A stretch of DNA of 64,000 nucleotides, taken from positions 1 through 64,000 of the forward strand of contig CAWCIL010000007.1 of assembly GCA_963795485.1 (NCBI GenBank). Direction: 5' to 3'. A program made the position numbers and the translations under genes. Under the pieces are notes generated by a model. The model was not told the DNA's origin. It was given only the letters and a program-made list of their open reading frames with translations, and did not search any database. This DNA comes from AP-15 sp963795485 (lineage in GTDB: Bacteria; Pseudomonadota; Alphaproteobacteria; ATCC43930; CGMCC-115725). Shown here piece after piece: positions 15,257 through 22,773 of this stretch (position 1 is its first letter; each line of letters opens with the position of its first letter).

Positions 15257-16969
15257 TCACTCTCCTCGCTGTTCAGGGACCGAGATTTCCACCGTCCCGG
15301 GCGGCGCCAGCGCGTCGCCGCGGCGCGCGCCGAAAAGCTCGGGCGCCCCGGCAAAGCCGGCGATCAGTTGGTGAGCCGCCGCCGCGACCCGCTCTGCTGT
15401 CGCCTGGTCTTCGACGAAGAAATAGCGGATCGAGGGCCGGGACCCGGACGCAGCCGAAATCGGATCCTCCACGTCCAGCCCGTCCGCGCGCAGGGCGAGC
15501 GCCAGCGCCGCCGCTAACCGCTGCGCCGGTTCGCTGCGGACGGGATAGGCCAGCACGACGCGAGCGGTCGCCGCCGCCGGCAGCGCCGGCTCGGCAACCC
15601 GAGGGACGGCCGGAGCGGGCGGCAGCGGGGCGTCGAGCGTCGCCAATCGGGTTTGGGCGGCAGCCGGGGGCAGCGCCGACGTGATCGCGGGGCTCGCCCT
15701 CGCGATTGCGGCGTTCCCCGCGACCGGAGCCATCTTCGCCGGCGCCGCCTTTGCTTGAGCCGTCTTGGTAGGCGAGGCGCGGTCGGGCGCGGGGCGTGCG
15801 TCGGCGATGGGCGCCGCCGCCGCGTCAAGAACAATCAGCCCTGGTCGGTCACCCAGCTTCGGCGAGTGTGGCGGCGTCGGCGCCGCAAGCGCGCGCGTGC
15901 GCCGCACCCCACGCGCCGAGGCCCGTACCGGCGGAATGGTAAGCGGGGGATGGATTGCCGCAGACGCGACCATCGCGACCGGGCGGGGCTCGGGCGCCGG
16001 ATGCCGGAACAGGACGAGGGAAGCAATCACTGCCGCCGCGCCGCCGACGGCCATCGCGCCGAGGATGACGCTTCGTTGCGGCCGGACTTTCCGGGCGCGG
16101 GCGCGAACGTCGGTGACCGGAACGTCGGTGACCGGAACATCGGTGACCGGAACGGCCGTGACGGCGGCAGCGTCCGCATCTGCCGCCGCGGCCGGCGTCG
16201 CAGACACCGCGGCGGATGCGTCGATCGGCTTCTCGCCATCGCGAAATGCGACCGCCGCCTCGATGTGGTGCGCTTCGACCCGCTCCGAACCGTCCATTCC
16301 GGCCAGAAACAAAGCCATCCCGGCCAACCTGTCGATCACCCGAGGTATTCCGGCGGACTCCGACGCAAGCCGTTCTGTCGCGGTGCCGGCGAACACGTCA
16401 GATGCGTACCCCGCCGCCATCAGCCGGGCGGCCAGGAACCCGCCGACCTCGTCCGGCGCCAAAGGTGCTATGGCCACGATCTCCACCGAACCCGCCAGTT
16501 CGCGCAGTCGCTCGGCCAGGATCGGAAGGTCGGCCACGATGTACCCAGCGCCCGGCCCCTGATCCAGACGGTCGAGGGTCGCCACATCCATCCGGCCGGC
16601 TTCGTCGATCAGCATGATCGCCCCCGCGGGGCTGTCGATCACGAGATCACCGCGAACCACAAGCTCCGAGGCGACCCCGCGCGACCGCAGCAAGTGCGCA
16701 AGCTCCTGCAGCAGCAACGTCTTGCCGGTGCCGGCCGGGCTCAGCACCGCCACCCATCGGGCGCCGCGGCCGAGCGCCGACAGCGCTCGCTCCCGCGTCT
16801 CCCGCCAGCCGCGATGCGCAACGATCCGTTGCACGTCGCATGTGTTGCGGAACGCGGCGGCGCATTCAGCCAGCGCGCGGCCGGGTTGCTTCGTCGTTTG
16901 CGTCCCGCCGGCCGAGGTCGAGGAAAGAAGAACCAGACCACCCCCTGTTCGACATCGCAGCGCCAGCAA
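15257..16969 (-). CDS. ExeA/GspA-like AAA ATPase with a single membrane span and periplasmic domain
   Basis: About 570 residues. Cytoplasmic AAA domain: Walker A SPAGTGKT (77-84), Walker B IMLIDEAGRMD (118-128). A low-complexity Ala/Val/Asp region with three VPVTD repeats precedes one transmembrane helix (about 301-321). The periplasmic part is Pro/Ala-rich and ends in a compact domain (SIRYFFVEDQATAERVAAAA). The layout matches ExeA/GspA, which uses ATP to help insert secretins through peptidoglycan, but no secretin is nearby. No ATG fits; TTG 16969 is the farthest upstream option, so the true start is uncertain. First gene of an operon with OmpA-like and Sel1 proteins. Confidence 0.75.
   Translation of the reverse strand: MLALRCRTGGGLVLLSSTSAGGTQTTKQPGRALAECAAAFRNTCDVQRIVAHRGWRETRERALSALGRGARWVAVLSPAGTGKTLLLQELAHLLRSRGVASELVVRGDLVIDSPAGAIMLIDEAGRMDVATLDRLDQGPGAGYIVADLPILAERLRELAGSVEIVAIAPLAPDEVGGFLAARLMAAGYASDVFAGTATERLASESAGIPRVIDRLAGMALFLAGMDGSERVEAHHIEAAVAFRDGEKPIDASAAVSATPAAAADADAAAVTAVPVTDVPVTDVPVTDVRARARKVRPQRSVILGAMAVGGAAAVIASLVLFRHPAPEPRPVAMVASAAIHPPLTIPPVRASARGVRRTRALAAPTPPHSPKLGDRPGLIVLDAAAAPIADARPAPDRASPTKTAQAKAAPAKMAPVAGNAAIARASPAITSALPPAAAQTRLATLDAPLPPAPAVPRVAEPALPAAATARVVLAYPVRSEPAQRLAAALALALRADGLDVEDPISAASGSRPSIRYFFVEDQATAERVAAAAHQLIAGFAGAPELFGARRGDALAPPGTVEISVPEQRGE
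16111..16155 (-). repeat. three 15-base tandem repeats inside the ExeA-like gene
   Basis: The unit CGGTGACCGGAACGT recurs three times with one or two differences (16111, 16126, 16141). It encodes VPVTD on the minus strand, in the linker just before the membrane helix. Because units are a multiple of three, copy-number change would lengthen the linker without shifting the frame. Confidence 0.85.
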
Positions 16970-17281
16970 CCCGACGCATCCACGTTAGCCTACTAAGAAA
17001 TTAACGCAAATCAAACGATCGAATCAGGGTGGAGATTCCTGTCAGCGTCGTTAACTTTGCTTACAGCCGTGTTAGCGGCTCTTCACGCCGCCCGCAGCAG
17101 GCGCGGCCATAATCTTGTGTTACTATGCAGTGAGCCCGCAAACAACTTGAAGGCGAAATTTAAGTGGGATGAGCGTAGCTTCTTTTTCGAGCAGCGCGTA
17201 TGATCGAGCCGCGCAGCGAAGCCTATCATCCTTCGCCGAAGCCGCTCTCGTCGTTCTTGGGGTCGCCTGCCTGGAGGAACC
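16970..17281. other. AT-richer divergent intergenic region
   Basis: A 312-base spacer between the divergent ExeA-like and PhyH genes. It includes the most AT-rich DNA for several kilobases (about 16985-17160), as expected for two promoters, and a small hairpin AGCCG-TGTTAG-CGGCT at 17065-17080 without a T-tract. No gene is evident. I could not assign a clear -35/-10 pair. Confidence 0.45.
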
Positions 17282-18181
17282 ATGCTGTCACCAGCCGCGA
17301 TCGCGGCCTATCGGCGCGACGGGTTCATCGTGCTCCCTGATATCCTGAATCCGGCCGAAATCGAGGCACTGCGCCGGGTCACCGACGGGTTCGTCGAGGG
17401 CGCGCGCGCCGTCGCCGCCAATAACGAAATCTACGATCTTGAGGACTCGCATTCCGCGGCCGAGCCCAGGGTGCGGCGGATCAAGACCCCGCAGCTGCAC
17501 CATCCGGAATATGCGCGGGCGGCGAGGCACCCGAACATCGTCGCGGTGCTGAAGGATTTGTGGGGCACGGTGCGCTTCGACACCGGCAAGCTCAACATGA
17601 AGTCCGCCGGCTATGGCGCGCCGGTCGAATGGCACCAGGATTGGGCGTTTTATCCGCACACCAACGACGATCTGGCCGCGGTCGGGATCATGCTCGACGA
17701 TTGCGAGATGGAAAACGGGCCGATGATGGTGGTACCCGGCAGCCATTCGGGTCCGATCTATGATCATCACGGGCCGGACGGCCGGTTTTGCGGCGCGATC
17801 GACCCCGAGCGCTCCGACATCGGCGTTTCGCGCGCAGTGCCGTGCCTGGGCAAGGCCGGCTCGATCACCGTCCATCACGTGCGCGCGGTGCACGGCTCCG
17901 CAACCAATTTTTCCGGCCGGGAGCGGCGTTTTCTGCTGTTCCAATACCGAGCCGCCGACGCCTGGCCGTTGCTCGGCTTCAAGGACGGGATCGAAAAATT
18001 CGACGGGCTGCTCTTGGCCGGCGCCCCGACCCTGATGCCGCGCCTAACCCCGGTGCCGGTGCGCCTGCCATTGCCGCCGGCCGAATACCAGGGCTCGATC
18101 TACGAGAACCAGCGCGCCGCGGGCAGGCGGTTCTTCGCGACCGCGGCGGGCGAGGACAAGATTGCGGCCGCGGCGGATTAG
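17282..18181 (+). CDS. phytanoyl-CoA dioxygenase (PhyH) family protein
   Basis: 299-residue non-haem Fe(II)/2-oxoglutarate oxygenase. Start ATG 17282 has GGAGGAACC directly upstream. The Fe-binding facial triad is visible: His118 and Asp120 in VEWHQDW and the distal His204 in RAVHGSATN, with Arg215/216 nearby to bind 2-oxoglutarate. The N-terminus (YRRDGFIVLPDILNPAEIEALR) is typical of the family. It should hydroxylate a small organic molecule in the cytoplasm. It leads a likely operon with tusA-like and iron alcohol dehydrogenase genes (gaps of 39 and 13 bases), suggesting its product is oxidised further. Confidence 0.92.
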   Translation: MLSPAAIAAYRRDGFIVLPDILNPAEIEALRRVTDGFVEGARAVAANNEIYDLEDSHSAAEPRVRRIKTPQLHHPEYARAARHPNIVAVLKDLWGTVRFDTGKLNMKSAGYGAPVEWHQDWAFYPHTNDDLAAVGIMLDDCEMENGPMMVVPGSHSGPIYDHHGPDGRFCGAIDPERSDIGVSRAVPCLGKAGSITVHHVRAVHGSATNFSGRERRFLLFQYRAADAWPLLGFKDGIEKFDGLLLAGAPTLMPRLTPVPVRLPLPPAEYQGSIYENQRAAGRRFFATAAGEDKIAAAAD

Positions 18182-18220
18182 CCGCCGCCCTCGGGCGCCG
18201 ATGTTCGACTGGAGCTGGTC

Positions 18221-18469
18221 ATGAGCGACGACACCACCGCCGCGGCCGCCACCCTTGACGCGACCGGGCTGCTGTGCCCGCTGCCGGTGCTGAAGGCGCG
18301 CCGCGCGCTGAAGCCGCTGGCGCCGGGCGCGGTGCTCGAAGTGCTCGCAACCGACCCGGGTGCGGTCAAGGATTTCGAGCATTTCTGCGATACTACCGGC
18401 TGCACTCTGCTCGAATCTTCGGAACAGCCGGGCGGCGTGCTGCGGTTTCGCCTGAAAAAGCCGGGCTGA
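18221..18469 (+). CDS. TusA-family sulfurtransferase / sulfur carrier
   Basis: 82-residue SirA/TusA-fold protein. The signature LLCPLPVLKARRAL carries the sulfur-accepting Cys19 in CPxP. The C-terminal half (VLEVLATDPGAVKDFEHFCD ... LLESSEQPGGVLRFRLKK) matches the family. It shuttles persulfide sulfur between proteins in tRNA thiolation or other sulfur pathways. No tusBCDE genes are nearby, so its partner is unknown. It lies between a PhyH oxygenase and an iron alcohol dehydrogenase, close enough for one transcript. Confidence 0.93.
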   Translation: MSDDTTAAAATLDATGLLCPLPVLKARRALKPLAPGAVLEVLATDPGAVKDFEHFCDTTGCTLLESSEQPGGVLRFRLKKPG

Positions 18470-18482
18470 GGCGGAGATCGCG

Positions 18483-19643
18483 ATGATCGCCACGATCACC
18501 GCGCCGCGTTTGCTCTCGATCGGCGGCGGCGCGCTCACCGAGCTGCCGGGGGTTTTGCGGCGTTTCGGGATGAACCGGCCGCTGATCGTCACCGATCCCT
18601 ATATCCGCGGCTGCGGCATCTTGGATCGCGCGACCGGCCTGCTCGATCACGCCCGGATCGGCTGGTCGGTCTTTTCCGATACGGTTGCCGACCCGACCAC
18701 GGCGGTCGTTGAAGTGGGGGCGCGGATTCTGGTCGAGGGCGGGTTCGACAGCCTGGTGGCGCTCGGCGGCGGCAGCTCGATCGATACCGCGAAGGCGATG
18801 AGCGTGCTCGCCGCCAATGGCGGCAAGATGCGCGACTATAAGGTCCCGGCCGAAATCCCCGCGCCGGGGCCGCCGATCGTGGCGATCCCGACCACCGCCG
18901 GCACCGGCTCGGAAGTCACCCGCTTCACGGTCATCACCGATACCGAGACCGACGAGAAGATGCTGATCGCCGGGCTCGCCTGCTGCCCATTGGCGGCGAT
19001 CGTCGATTACGAATTGACCCTGACGATGCCGTTGCGCCTGACCGCGGATACCGGGCTCGATAGCTTGACCCATGCGATCGAGGCCTATGTCAGCCGCCGC
19101 GCCAGCCCCTATACAGATGGCCTCGCCAAGAACGCGATGGGATTGATCGCGGCCCATATCCGCACCGCCTGCGCCGAGCCCGAGAACCGCACCGCGCGCG
19201 AGGCGATGATGCTCGGCGCCACGACCGCGGGGATGGCGTTTTCGAATTCGAGCGTGGCGCTGGTCCACGGCATGAGCCGGCCGATCGGCGCCTTTTTTCA
19301 TGTGCCGCACGGACTGTCGAACGCGATGCTGCTGCCCGAGATCACCGCCTTTTCGGCGCCGGCCGCACTCGACCGCTACGCCGATTGCGCCCGCGCGATA
19401 GGGATTGCCGACGCGAGTGAAGGGAGCCAGGGCGCGGTCGCGCGGCTCCTCGACGAGTTGCGCCGGCTGAACCGCGATCTCGAGGTGCCGAGCCCGCGCG
19501 AATGGGGCATCGATGCCGAACGCTATGAAGAGTTGCTGTCGGTCATGGCGAGCCAAGCGCTGGGCTCCGGCTCGCCGGCCAATAACCCGCTGGTGCCGAC
19601 GAGCGACGAGATCATCGCTCTATACCGGCGGGTTTATGGCTGA
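18483..19643 (+). CDS. iron-containing alcohol dehydrogenase
   Basis: 386-residue group III (Fe-ADH) dehydrogenase. N-terminal dinucleotide-binding part with ALGGGSSIDTAKAM (94-106) and PTTAGTGSEVT (136-146). Metal ligands visible: Asp193 and His197 (GLDSLTHAIEAY), His262 (VHGMSRPIG) and His276 (HVPHGLSN). It interconverts an alcohol and aldehyde with NAD(P), in the cytoplasm. It follows tusA by 13 bases and is the last gene of the PhyH-tusA-ADH set. It converges with the Rieske ferredoxin gene 28 bases downstream. Confidence 0.94.
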   Translation: MIATITAPRLLSIGGGALTELPGVLRRFGMNRPLIVTDPYIRGCGILDRATGLLDHARIGWSVFSDTVADPTTAVVEVGARILVEGGFDSLVALGGGSSIDTAKAMSVLAANGGKMRDYKVPAEIPAPGPPIVAIPTTAGTGSEVTRFTVITDTETDEKMLIAGLACCPLAAIVDYELTLTMPLRLTADTGLDSLTHAIEAYVSRRASPYTDGLAKNAMGLIAAHIRTACAEPENRTAREAMMLGATTAGMAFSNSSVALVHGMSRPIGAFFHVPHGLSNAMLLPEITAFSAPAALDRYADCARAIGIADASEGSQGAVARLLDELRRLNRDLEVPSPREWGIDAERYEELLSVMASQALGSGSPANNPLVPTSDEIIALYRRVYG

Positions 19644-19671
19644 GCGCGCTCGCCCGGCTCTCTTTAACAGC

Positions 19672-19995
19672 TCAGCTGAGCTTCACTTCGATGTCGTCGC
19701 CGACGAGGCGGACCGGGTAGGTCTTCAAATCCTCGGTCGCTGGCGGGTCGAGCACCTTGCCGGTGCGGATGTCGAAGCGCGCGGCGTGCAGCGGGCACTC
19801 GATGGCAGTGCCTTCGAGCCAGCCGTCGGACAGGCAGGCATAAGCGTGGGTGCAGACGTTGTCGGTGGCAAAGAGGCCTTCGTCGCTGTCGTAGAGCGCG
19901 ATCGAATGGCCGGCGACATCGACCCCGATGACCTCGCCCGACGCCAGATCGCCACGCCCGGCCACCCGCACCCAGCTTGCTTGATCGGCACTCAT
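19672..19995 (-). CDS. Rieske [2Fe-2S] ferredoxin, non-haem dioxygenase type
   Basis: 107-residue soluble Rieske protein. Cluster ligands: Cys48 and His50 in DNVCTHAYACL, Cys67 and His70 in IECPLHAARFD. Length and the end (VRLVGDDIEVKL) match ferredoxin components of ring-hydroxylating dioxygenases or nitrite-reductase-small-subunit-like proteins. It transfers electrons to an oxygenase, but no oxygenase terminal subunit or reductase is adjacent, so its partner must lie elsewhere. Start ATG 19995 has GGGAAGGTGAGCG upstream. Confidence 0.93.
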   Translation of the reverse strand: MSADQASWVRVAGRGDLASGEVIGVDVAGHSIALYDSDEGLFATDNVCTHAYACLSDGWLEGTAIECPLHAARFDIRTGKVLDPPATEDLKTYPVRLVGDDIEVKLS

Positions 19996-20076
19996 CGCTC
20001 ACCTTCCCCAATCCATCGAAACCGGGATGGCATCGCTGGAACGCGAATGCAACAGCGACGGTCGAGGCGGCCCGGG

Positions 20077-20334
20077 CTAGGCCGACGAATCCTCGGAGAA
20101 CGCCTTGAAGGCGATGATCGTGAAGGTGTCCCTGACGCCAGGAAGCCTCTGCAATTGCTCGGTGACAAAATGCCCGGTATCGACCGTCTCCGGCAGGTAG
20201 ACCTTCATTAGAAGATCATATTGGCCCGAGGTCGAATAAACCTCGGAGACCTGCTCGATGTCGCTCACTGCTGTGTCGGCGACGGCGTAGGCTTGGCCGA
20301 GCTCGCATTTGACCATGACGAAGATCGTCTTCAT
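20077..20334 (-). CDS. stand-alone Lrp/AsnC-type ligand-binding (RAM) domain protein
   Basis: 85 residues forming only the alpha/beta RAM domain of Lrp/AsnC regulators, without the helix-turn-helix. Family features: FVMVKCELGQAYAVADTAVS, VSEVYSTSGQYDLLMKVYL and LPGVRDTFTIIAF. Such single-domain proteins bind amino acids or other small ligands as oligomers. A DNA-binding role is not expected. It lies 28 bases after the DEAD-box helicase start region on the same strand, downstream of that gene, and could be read through from it. Confidence 0.88.
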   Translation of the reverse strand: MKTIFVMVKCELGQAYAVADTAVSDIEQVSEVYSTSGQYDLLMKVYLPETVDTGHFVTEQLQRLPGVRDTFTIIAFKAFSEDSSA

Positions 20335-20362
20335 CGCGGCCCGCCAATCGGCTCAGATCGGC

Positions 20363-21880
20363 TCAGGGGCCGGCGACGGCCCGCGGCGGGCGGGCGAGAA
20401 AGGCCGGCAAGTCGTCGCCGAAGCCGATGATCTTGCGGTCGTCGTCGGGCTGCCGTTGCGGTTGGCGCGCCCGACGCGGCTCAGCGGCGCGCGGGAACTG
20501 CGTCACTTTTGCGCCATTCGTGTCGGTTGCCGCCGGCTGATGGCGCGGCGGAGAAGCCGCAGCCGGGCGCGGCCTGCGCCGGGCGGGGGGCTGTGCCGCC
20601 GATGCCGGACTGGCCGACGCGGGGTCGTCAGGAATGCGGCTCGCACGATCGGGGACACGGTGCGCGGCACGATCGGGGCGCGGCGCCCGCCCGCCGGCAG
20701 CGCGCGCGGTGGAGCGCGATCCGCGGCCGCGGCGCGCGGAATAGTCGAGCTCGGCCGTGGCGACCCCCTCGATCGCGACCGACGGAACCTCCCGGCCGAT
20801 CAGCTTGACGATGTCGGCGACCGCTTTGCCGTCCTCGGGTGCGGCCAGCATGAACGAGCGCCCGGACAAGCCGGCGCGCCCGGTCCGGCCGATGCGATGC
20901 ACATAATCCTCGGCGTGGATCGGCACGTCGAAGCAGAAGACGTGGCTCATGCCTTTGATGTCGAGCCCGCGGGCAGCGACGTCGCTGGCGACCAGGAGGC
21001 GGATTTCGCCGTTCCTGAAGCGCTCCAGGGTCTCGGTCCGCTTCGGCTGCGGCATGTCGCCATGCAACGCCGCCGCATCGAAACCGTGCTGGCTCAAGGA
21101 TTTGAACAGGATGTCGACATCGCGTTTGCGGTTGCAGAAGATCAGCGCATTTTTGACGTCTTCAGAAGCGATCAACCGGCGCAGCGCCTCGCGCTTGTCC
21201 TGCTGGTCGATGACGGCCAGCGATTGGACCACGGTCGCCGCCGGCGAGGCGGGCGGCGCCACCGCGATCTCGACCGGATTGGTCAGAAAGGCGTCGGCGA
21301 GCTTGCGGATCTCAGCCGGCATCGTCGCCGAAAAGAACAGGGTCTGCCGGCTCTTCGGCAACAGGCCGACAATGCGCTCGACATCGGGGATGAAGCCCAT
21401 GTCGAGCATCCGGTCGGCTTCGTCGATGACCAGGACATGAGCATCGGACAACAGGATCTTGCCGCGCCCGTGCAAGTCGAGCAGGCGGCCCGGCGTGGCG
21501 ATCAGCACATCGACGCCGCGGTCGAGCTTGCGTTCCTGATCGACAAAGCTTTCGCCGCCGATCAACAGCGCCATGGTCAGCCGATGATGCTTGCCGTAGA
21601 GCTCGAAGGAGGCGGCGACCTGGGTCGCCAGCTCGCGCGTCGGCTCCAGAATCAGCGAGCGCGGCATTCGCGCCCGCGCGCGCCCCGCCGCCAGCATGTC
21701 GATCATCGGCAGCACAAAGCTCGCCGTCTTGCCGGTGCCGGTCTGGGCGCATCCAAGAACGTCCCGTCCGCGCTGAACGTGGGGGATCGCCTGTTCCTGG
21801 ATCGGAGTGGGAGTCGTGTAGCCAGCGTCTGAAACTGCCTGAAGAACTTCAGGCGACAAGTCGAGTTCGGGAAAACCCAT
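20363..21880 (-). CDS. DEAD-box ATP-dependent RNA helicase (RhlE-like)
   Basis: 505 residues. Ordered motifs: the Q motif (TPTPIQEQAIP), motif I AQTGTGKT, motif Ia PTRELATQV, motif II VIDEADRMLDMGF, motif III SAT, then the second RecA domain with HGDMPQ, DVAARGLDI and HRIGRTGRAG. The C-terminal tail of about 130 residues is basic and Arg/Pro/Ala-rich, as in RhlE helicases where it contacts RNA. It remodels structured RNA, typically in ribosome assembly and at low temperature. Adjacent infA and cold-shock genes on the same strand support that. Confidence 0.93.
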   Translation of the reverse strand: MGFPELDLSPEVLQAVSDAGYTTPTPIQEQAIPHVQRGRDVLGCAQTGTGKTASFVLPMIDMLAAGRARARMPRSLILEPTRELATQVAASFELYGKHHRLTMALLIGGESFVDQERKLDRGVDVLIATPGRLLDLHGRGKILLSDAHVLVIDEADRMLDMGFIPDVERIVGLLPKSRQTLFFSATMPAEIRKLADAFLTNPVEIAVAPPASPAATVVQSLAVIDQQDKREALRRLIASEDVKNALIFCNRKRDVDILFKSLSQHGFDAAALHGDMPQPKRTETLERFRNGEIRLLVASDVAARGLDIKGMSHVFCFDVPIHAEDYVHRIGRTGRAGLSGRSFMLAAPEDGKAVADIVKLIGREVPSVAIEGVATAELDYSARRGRGSRSTARAAGGRAPRPDRAAHRVPDRASRIPDDPASASPASAAQPPARRRPRPAAASPPRHQPAATDTNGAKVTQFPRAAEPRRARQPQRQPDDDRKIIGFGDDLPAFLARPPRAVAGP

Positions 21881-21927
21881 TGAGAAGTTGTAGCCTTTTT
21901 GTAATAATTAGTTGCGTTGAAGCCTGC

Positions 21928-21960
21928 ATTGTAGATCGGGTCTGTCGCACCGCATGTCAA
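21928..21960 (-). promoter_or_regulatory. weak candidate promoter of the DEAD-box helicase
   Basis: A perfect -35-like TTGACA lies at 21960-21955 on the minus strand. TACAAT at 21933-21928 is a good -10 match, but the spacer is 21 bases, longer than usual. The region between infA and the helicase is AT-rich, and the helicase ATG at 21880 lacks a Shine-Dalgarno. Confidence 0.3.
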
Positions 21961-22008
21961 ACATTTTCTGCAGACGAGATATGCCGGTGGGACAGGGCAG
22001 CACCCCGC

Positions 22009-22278
22009 TCAGCGCCGGCGAAATTGCGGACGCGGCGTCATCGGCGGCGCCGCCCGCTCGTCCTTGTGGCGGAAGTTGATGCGGCCCTTGGACAGATCGT
22101 AAGGGGTCATTTCGACCGTGACGCGATCCCCCGCGAGGATCCTGATCCGATTTTTTTTCATCCGTCCAGACGAATAGGCAAGGGTTTCGTGCCCGTTGTC
22201 GAGGCGCACCCGAAAGCGCGCGTCGGGCAGCAGCTCGAGCACCATGCCGTCGAATTCGATCAGGTCTTCCTTGGCCAA
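22009..22278 (-). CDS. infA: translation initiation factor IF-1, TTG start
   Basis: 89-residue S1/OB-fold initiation factor. It begins at TTG 22278 with GGGAGGGC seven bases upstream: AKEDLIEFDGMVLELLPDAR. No ATG fits. The sequence MKKNRIRILAGDRVTVEM and YDLSKGRINFRHK is diagnostic. The C-terminus extends about 17 residues beyond the usual 72 (DERAAPPMTPRPQFRRR), as in some alphaproteobacterial copies. IF-1 binds the ribosomal A site during initiation. It lies 64 bases downstream of the cold-shock gene and may be co-transcribed with it. Confidence 0.95.
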   Translation of the reverse strand: MAKEDLIEFDGMVLELLPDARFRVRLDNGHETLAYSSGRMKKNRIRILAGDRVTVEMTPYDLSKGRINFRHKDERAAPPMTPRPQFRRR

Positions 22279-22342
22279 ACAGCCCTCCCCGACAAAGCGA
22301 CGGGGGCACCGCGGCGCCCCCGCATAGGCTTGTTCTCCTCCC

Positions 22343-22549
22343 TCAGACCGGGCGCAGATTGACCGCCGAGACCCGGCCTCGCTGCCCCTGCTCGAGCTCG
22401 AAGCTGAGCTTTTGTCCTTCTCGCAGATTGTCGATCCCCGCGCGCTCCACGGCGGAGATGTGGACGAAGACGTCAGCGCCGCCGTTTTCGGGCTGGATAA
22501 ATCCATAGCCCTTTTGCGCGTTGAACCATTTGACCGTACCGGTCGCCAT
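22343..22549 (-). CDS. CspA-family cold-shock protein
   Basis: 68-residue cold-shock domain protein, start ATG 22549 with GGAG about 10 bases upstream. RNP motifs present: KGYGFIQP (RNP1) and DVFVHISAV (RNP2). It begins GTVKWFNAQKG. Such proteins bind single-stranded RNA and act as RNA chaperones. The 223-base region upstream could hold a long 5' leader as in other csp genes. Downstream on the same strand are infA and a DEAD-box helicase, giving a small RNA/translation module. Confidence 0.95.
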   Translation of the reverse strand: MATGTVKWFNAQKGYGFIQPENGGADVFVHISAVERAGIDNLREGQKLSFELEQGQRGRVSAVNLRPV

Positions 22550-22773
22550 CAGCAGTAACTCCACGTAACAAGAATAGGCCGTTGCACGAATGCGCAACGC
22601 ATCGGACTTCGATTGGCTCGGGAGACACGGTCGGACGATCGCACACGAACGCAAGGCCGGAAAGCCGAACCCAAACGGGCCGACATAGGTTAGGTAGGCC
22701 GGTCGCCGGCGTTGCGCAAGAGTTTTTGGGTGGACACCAATGTCTTTCCGCAACGGCGCGGCGCCGCCCGCAT

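Noticed and set aside
13879..15354. A single 491-codon protein covering the Sel1 gene and upstream DNA
   Set aside because: The upstream part is antisense-phase to the OmpA-like gene; a TTG start with Shine-Dalgarno and signal peptide at 14775 fits better.
17065..17080. Hairpin AGCCG-TGTTAG-CGGCT as a terminator
   Set aside because: The stem is only five base pairs and no T-tract follows.
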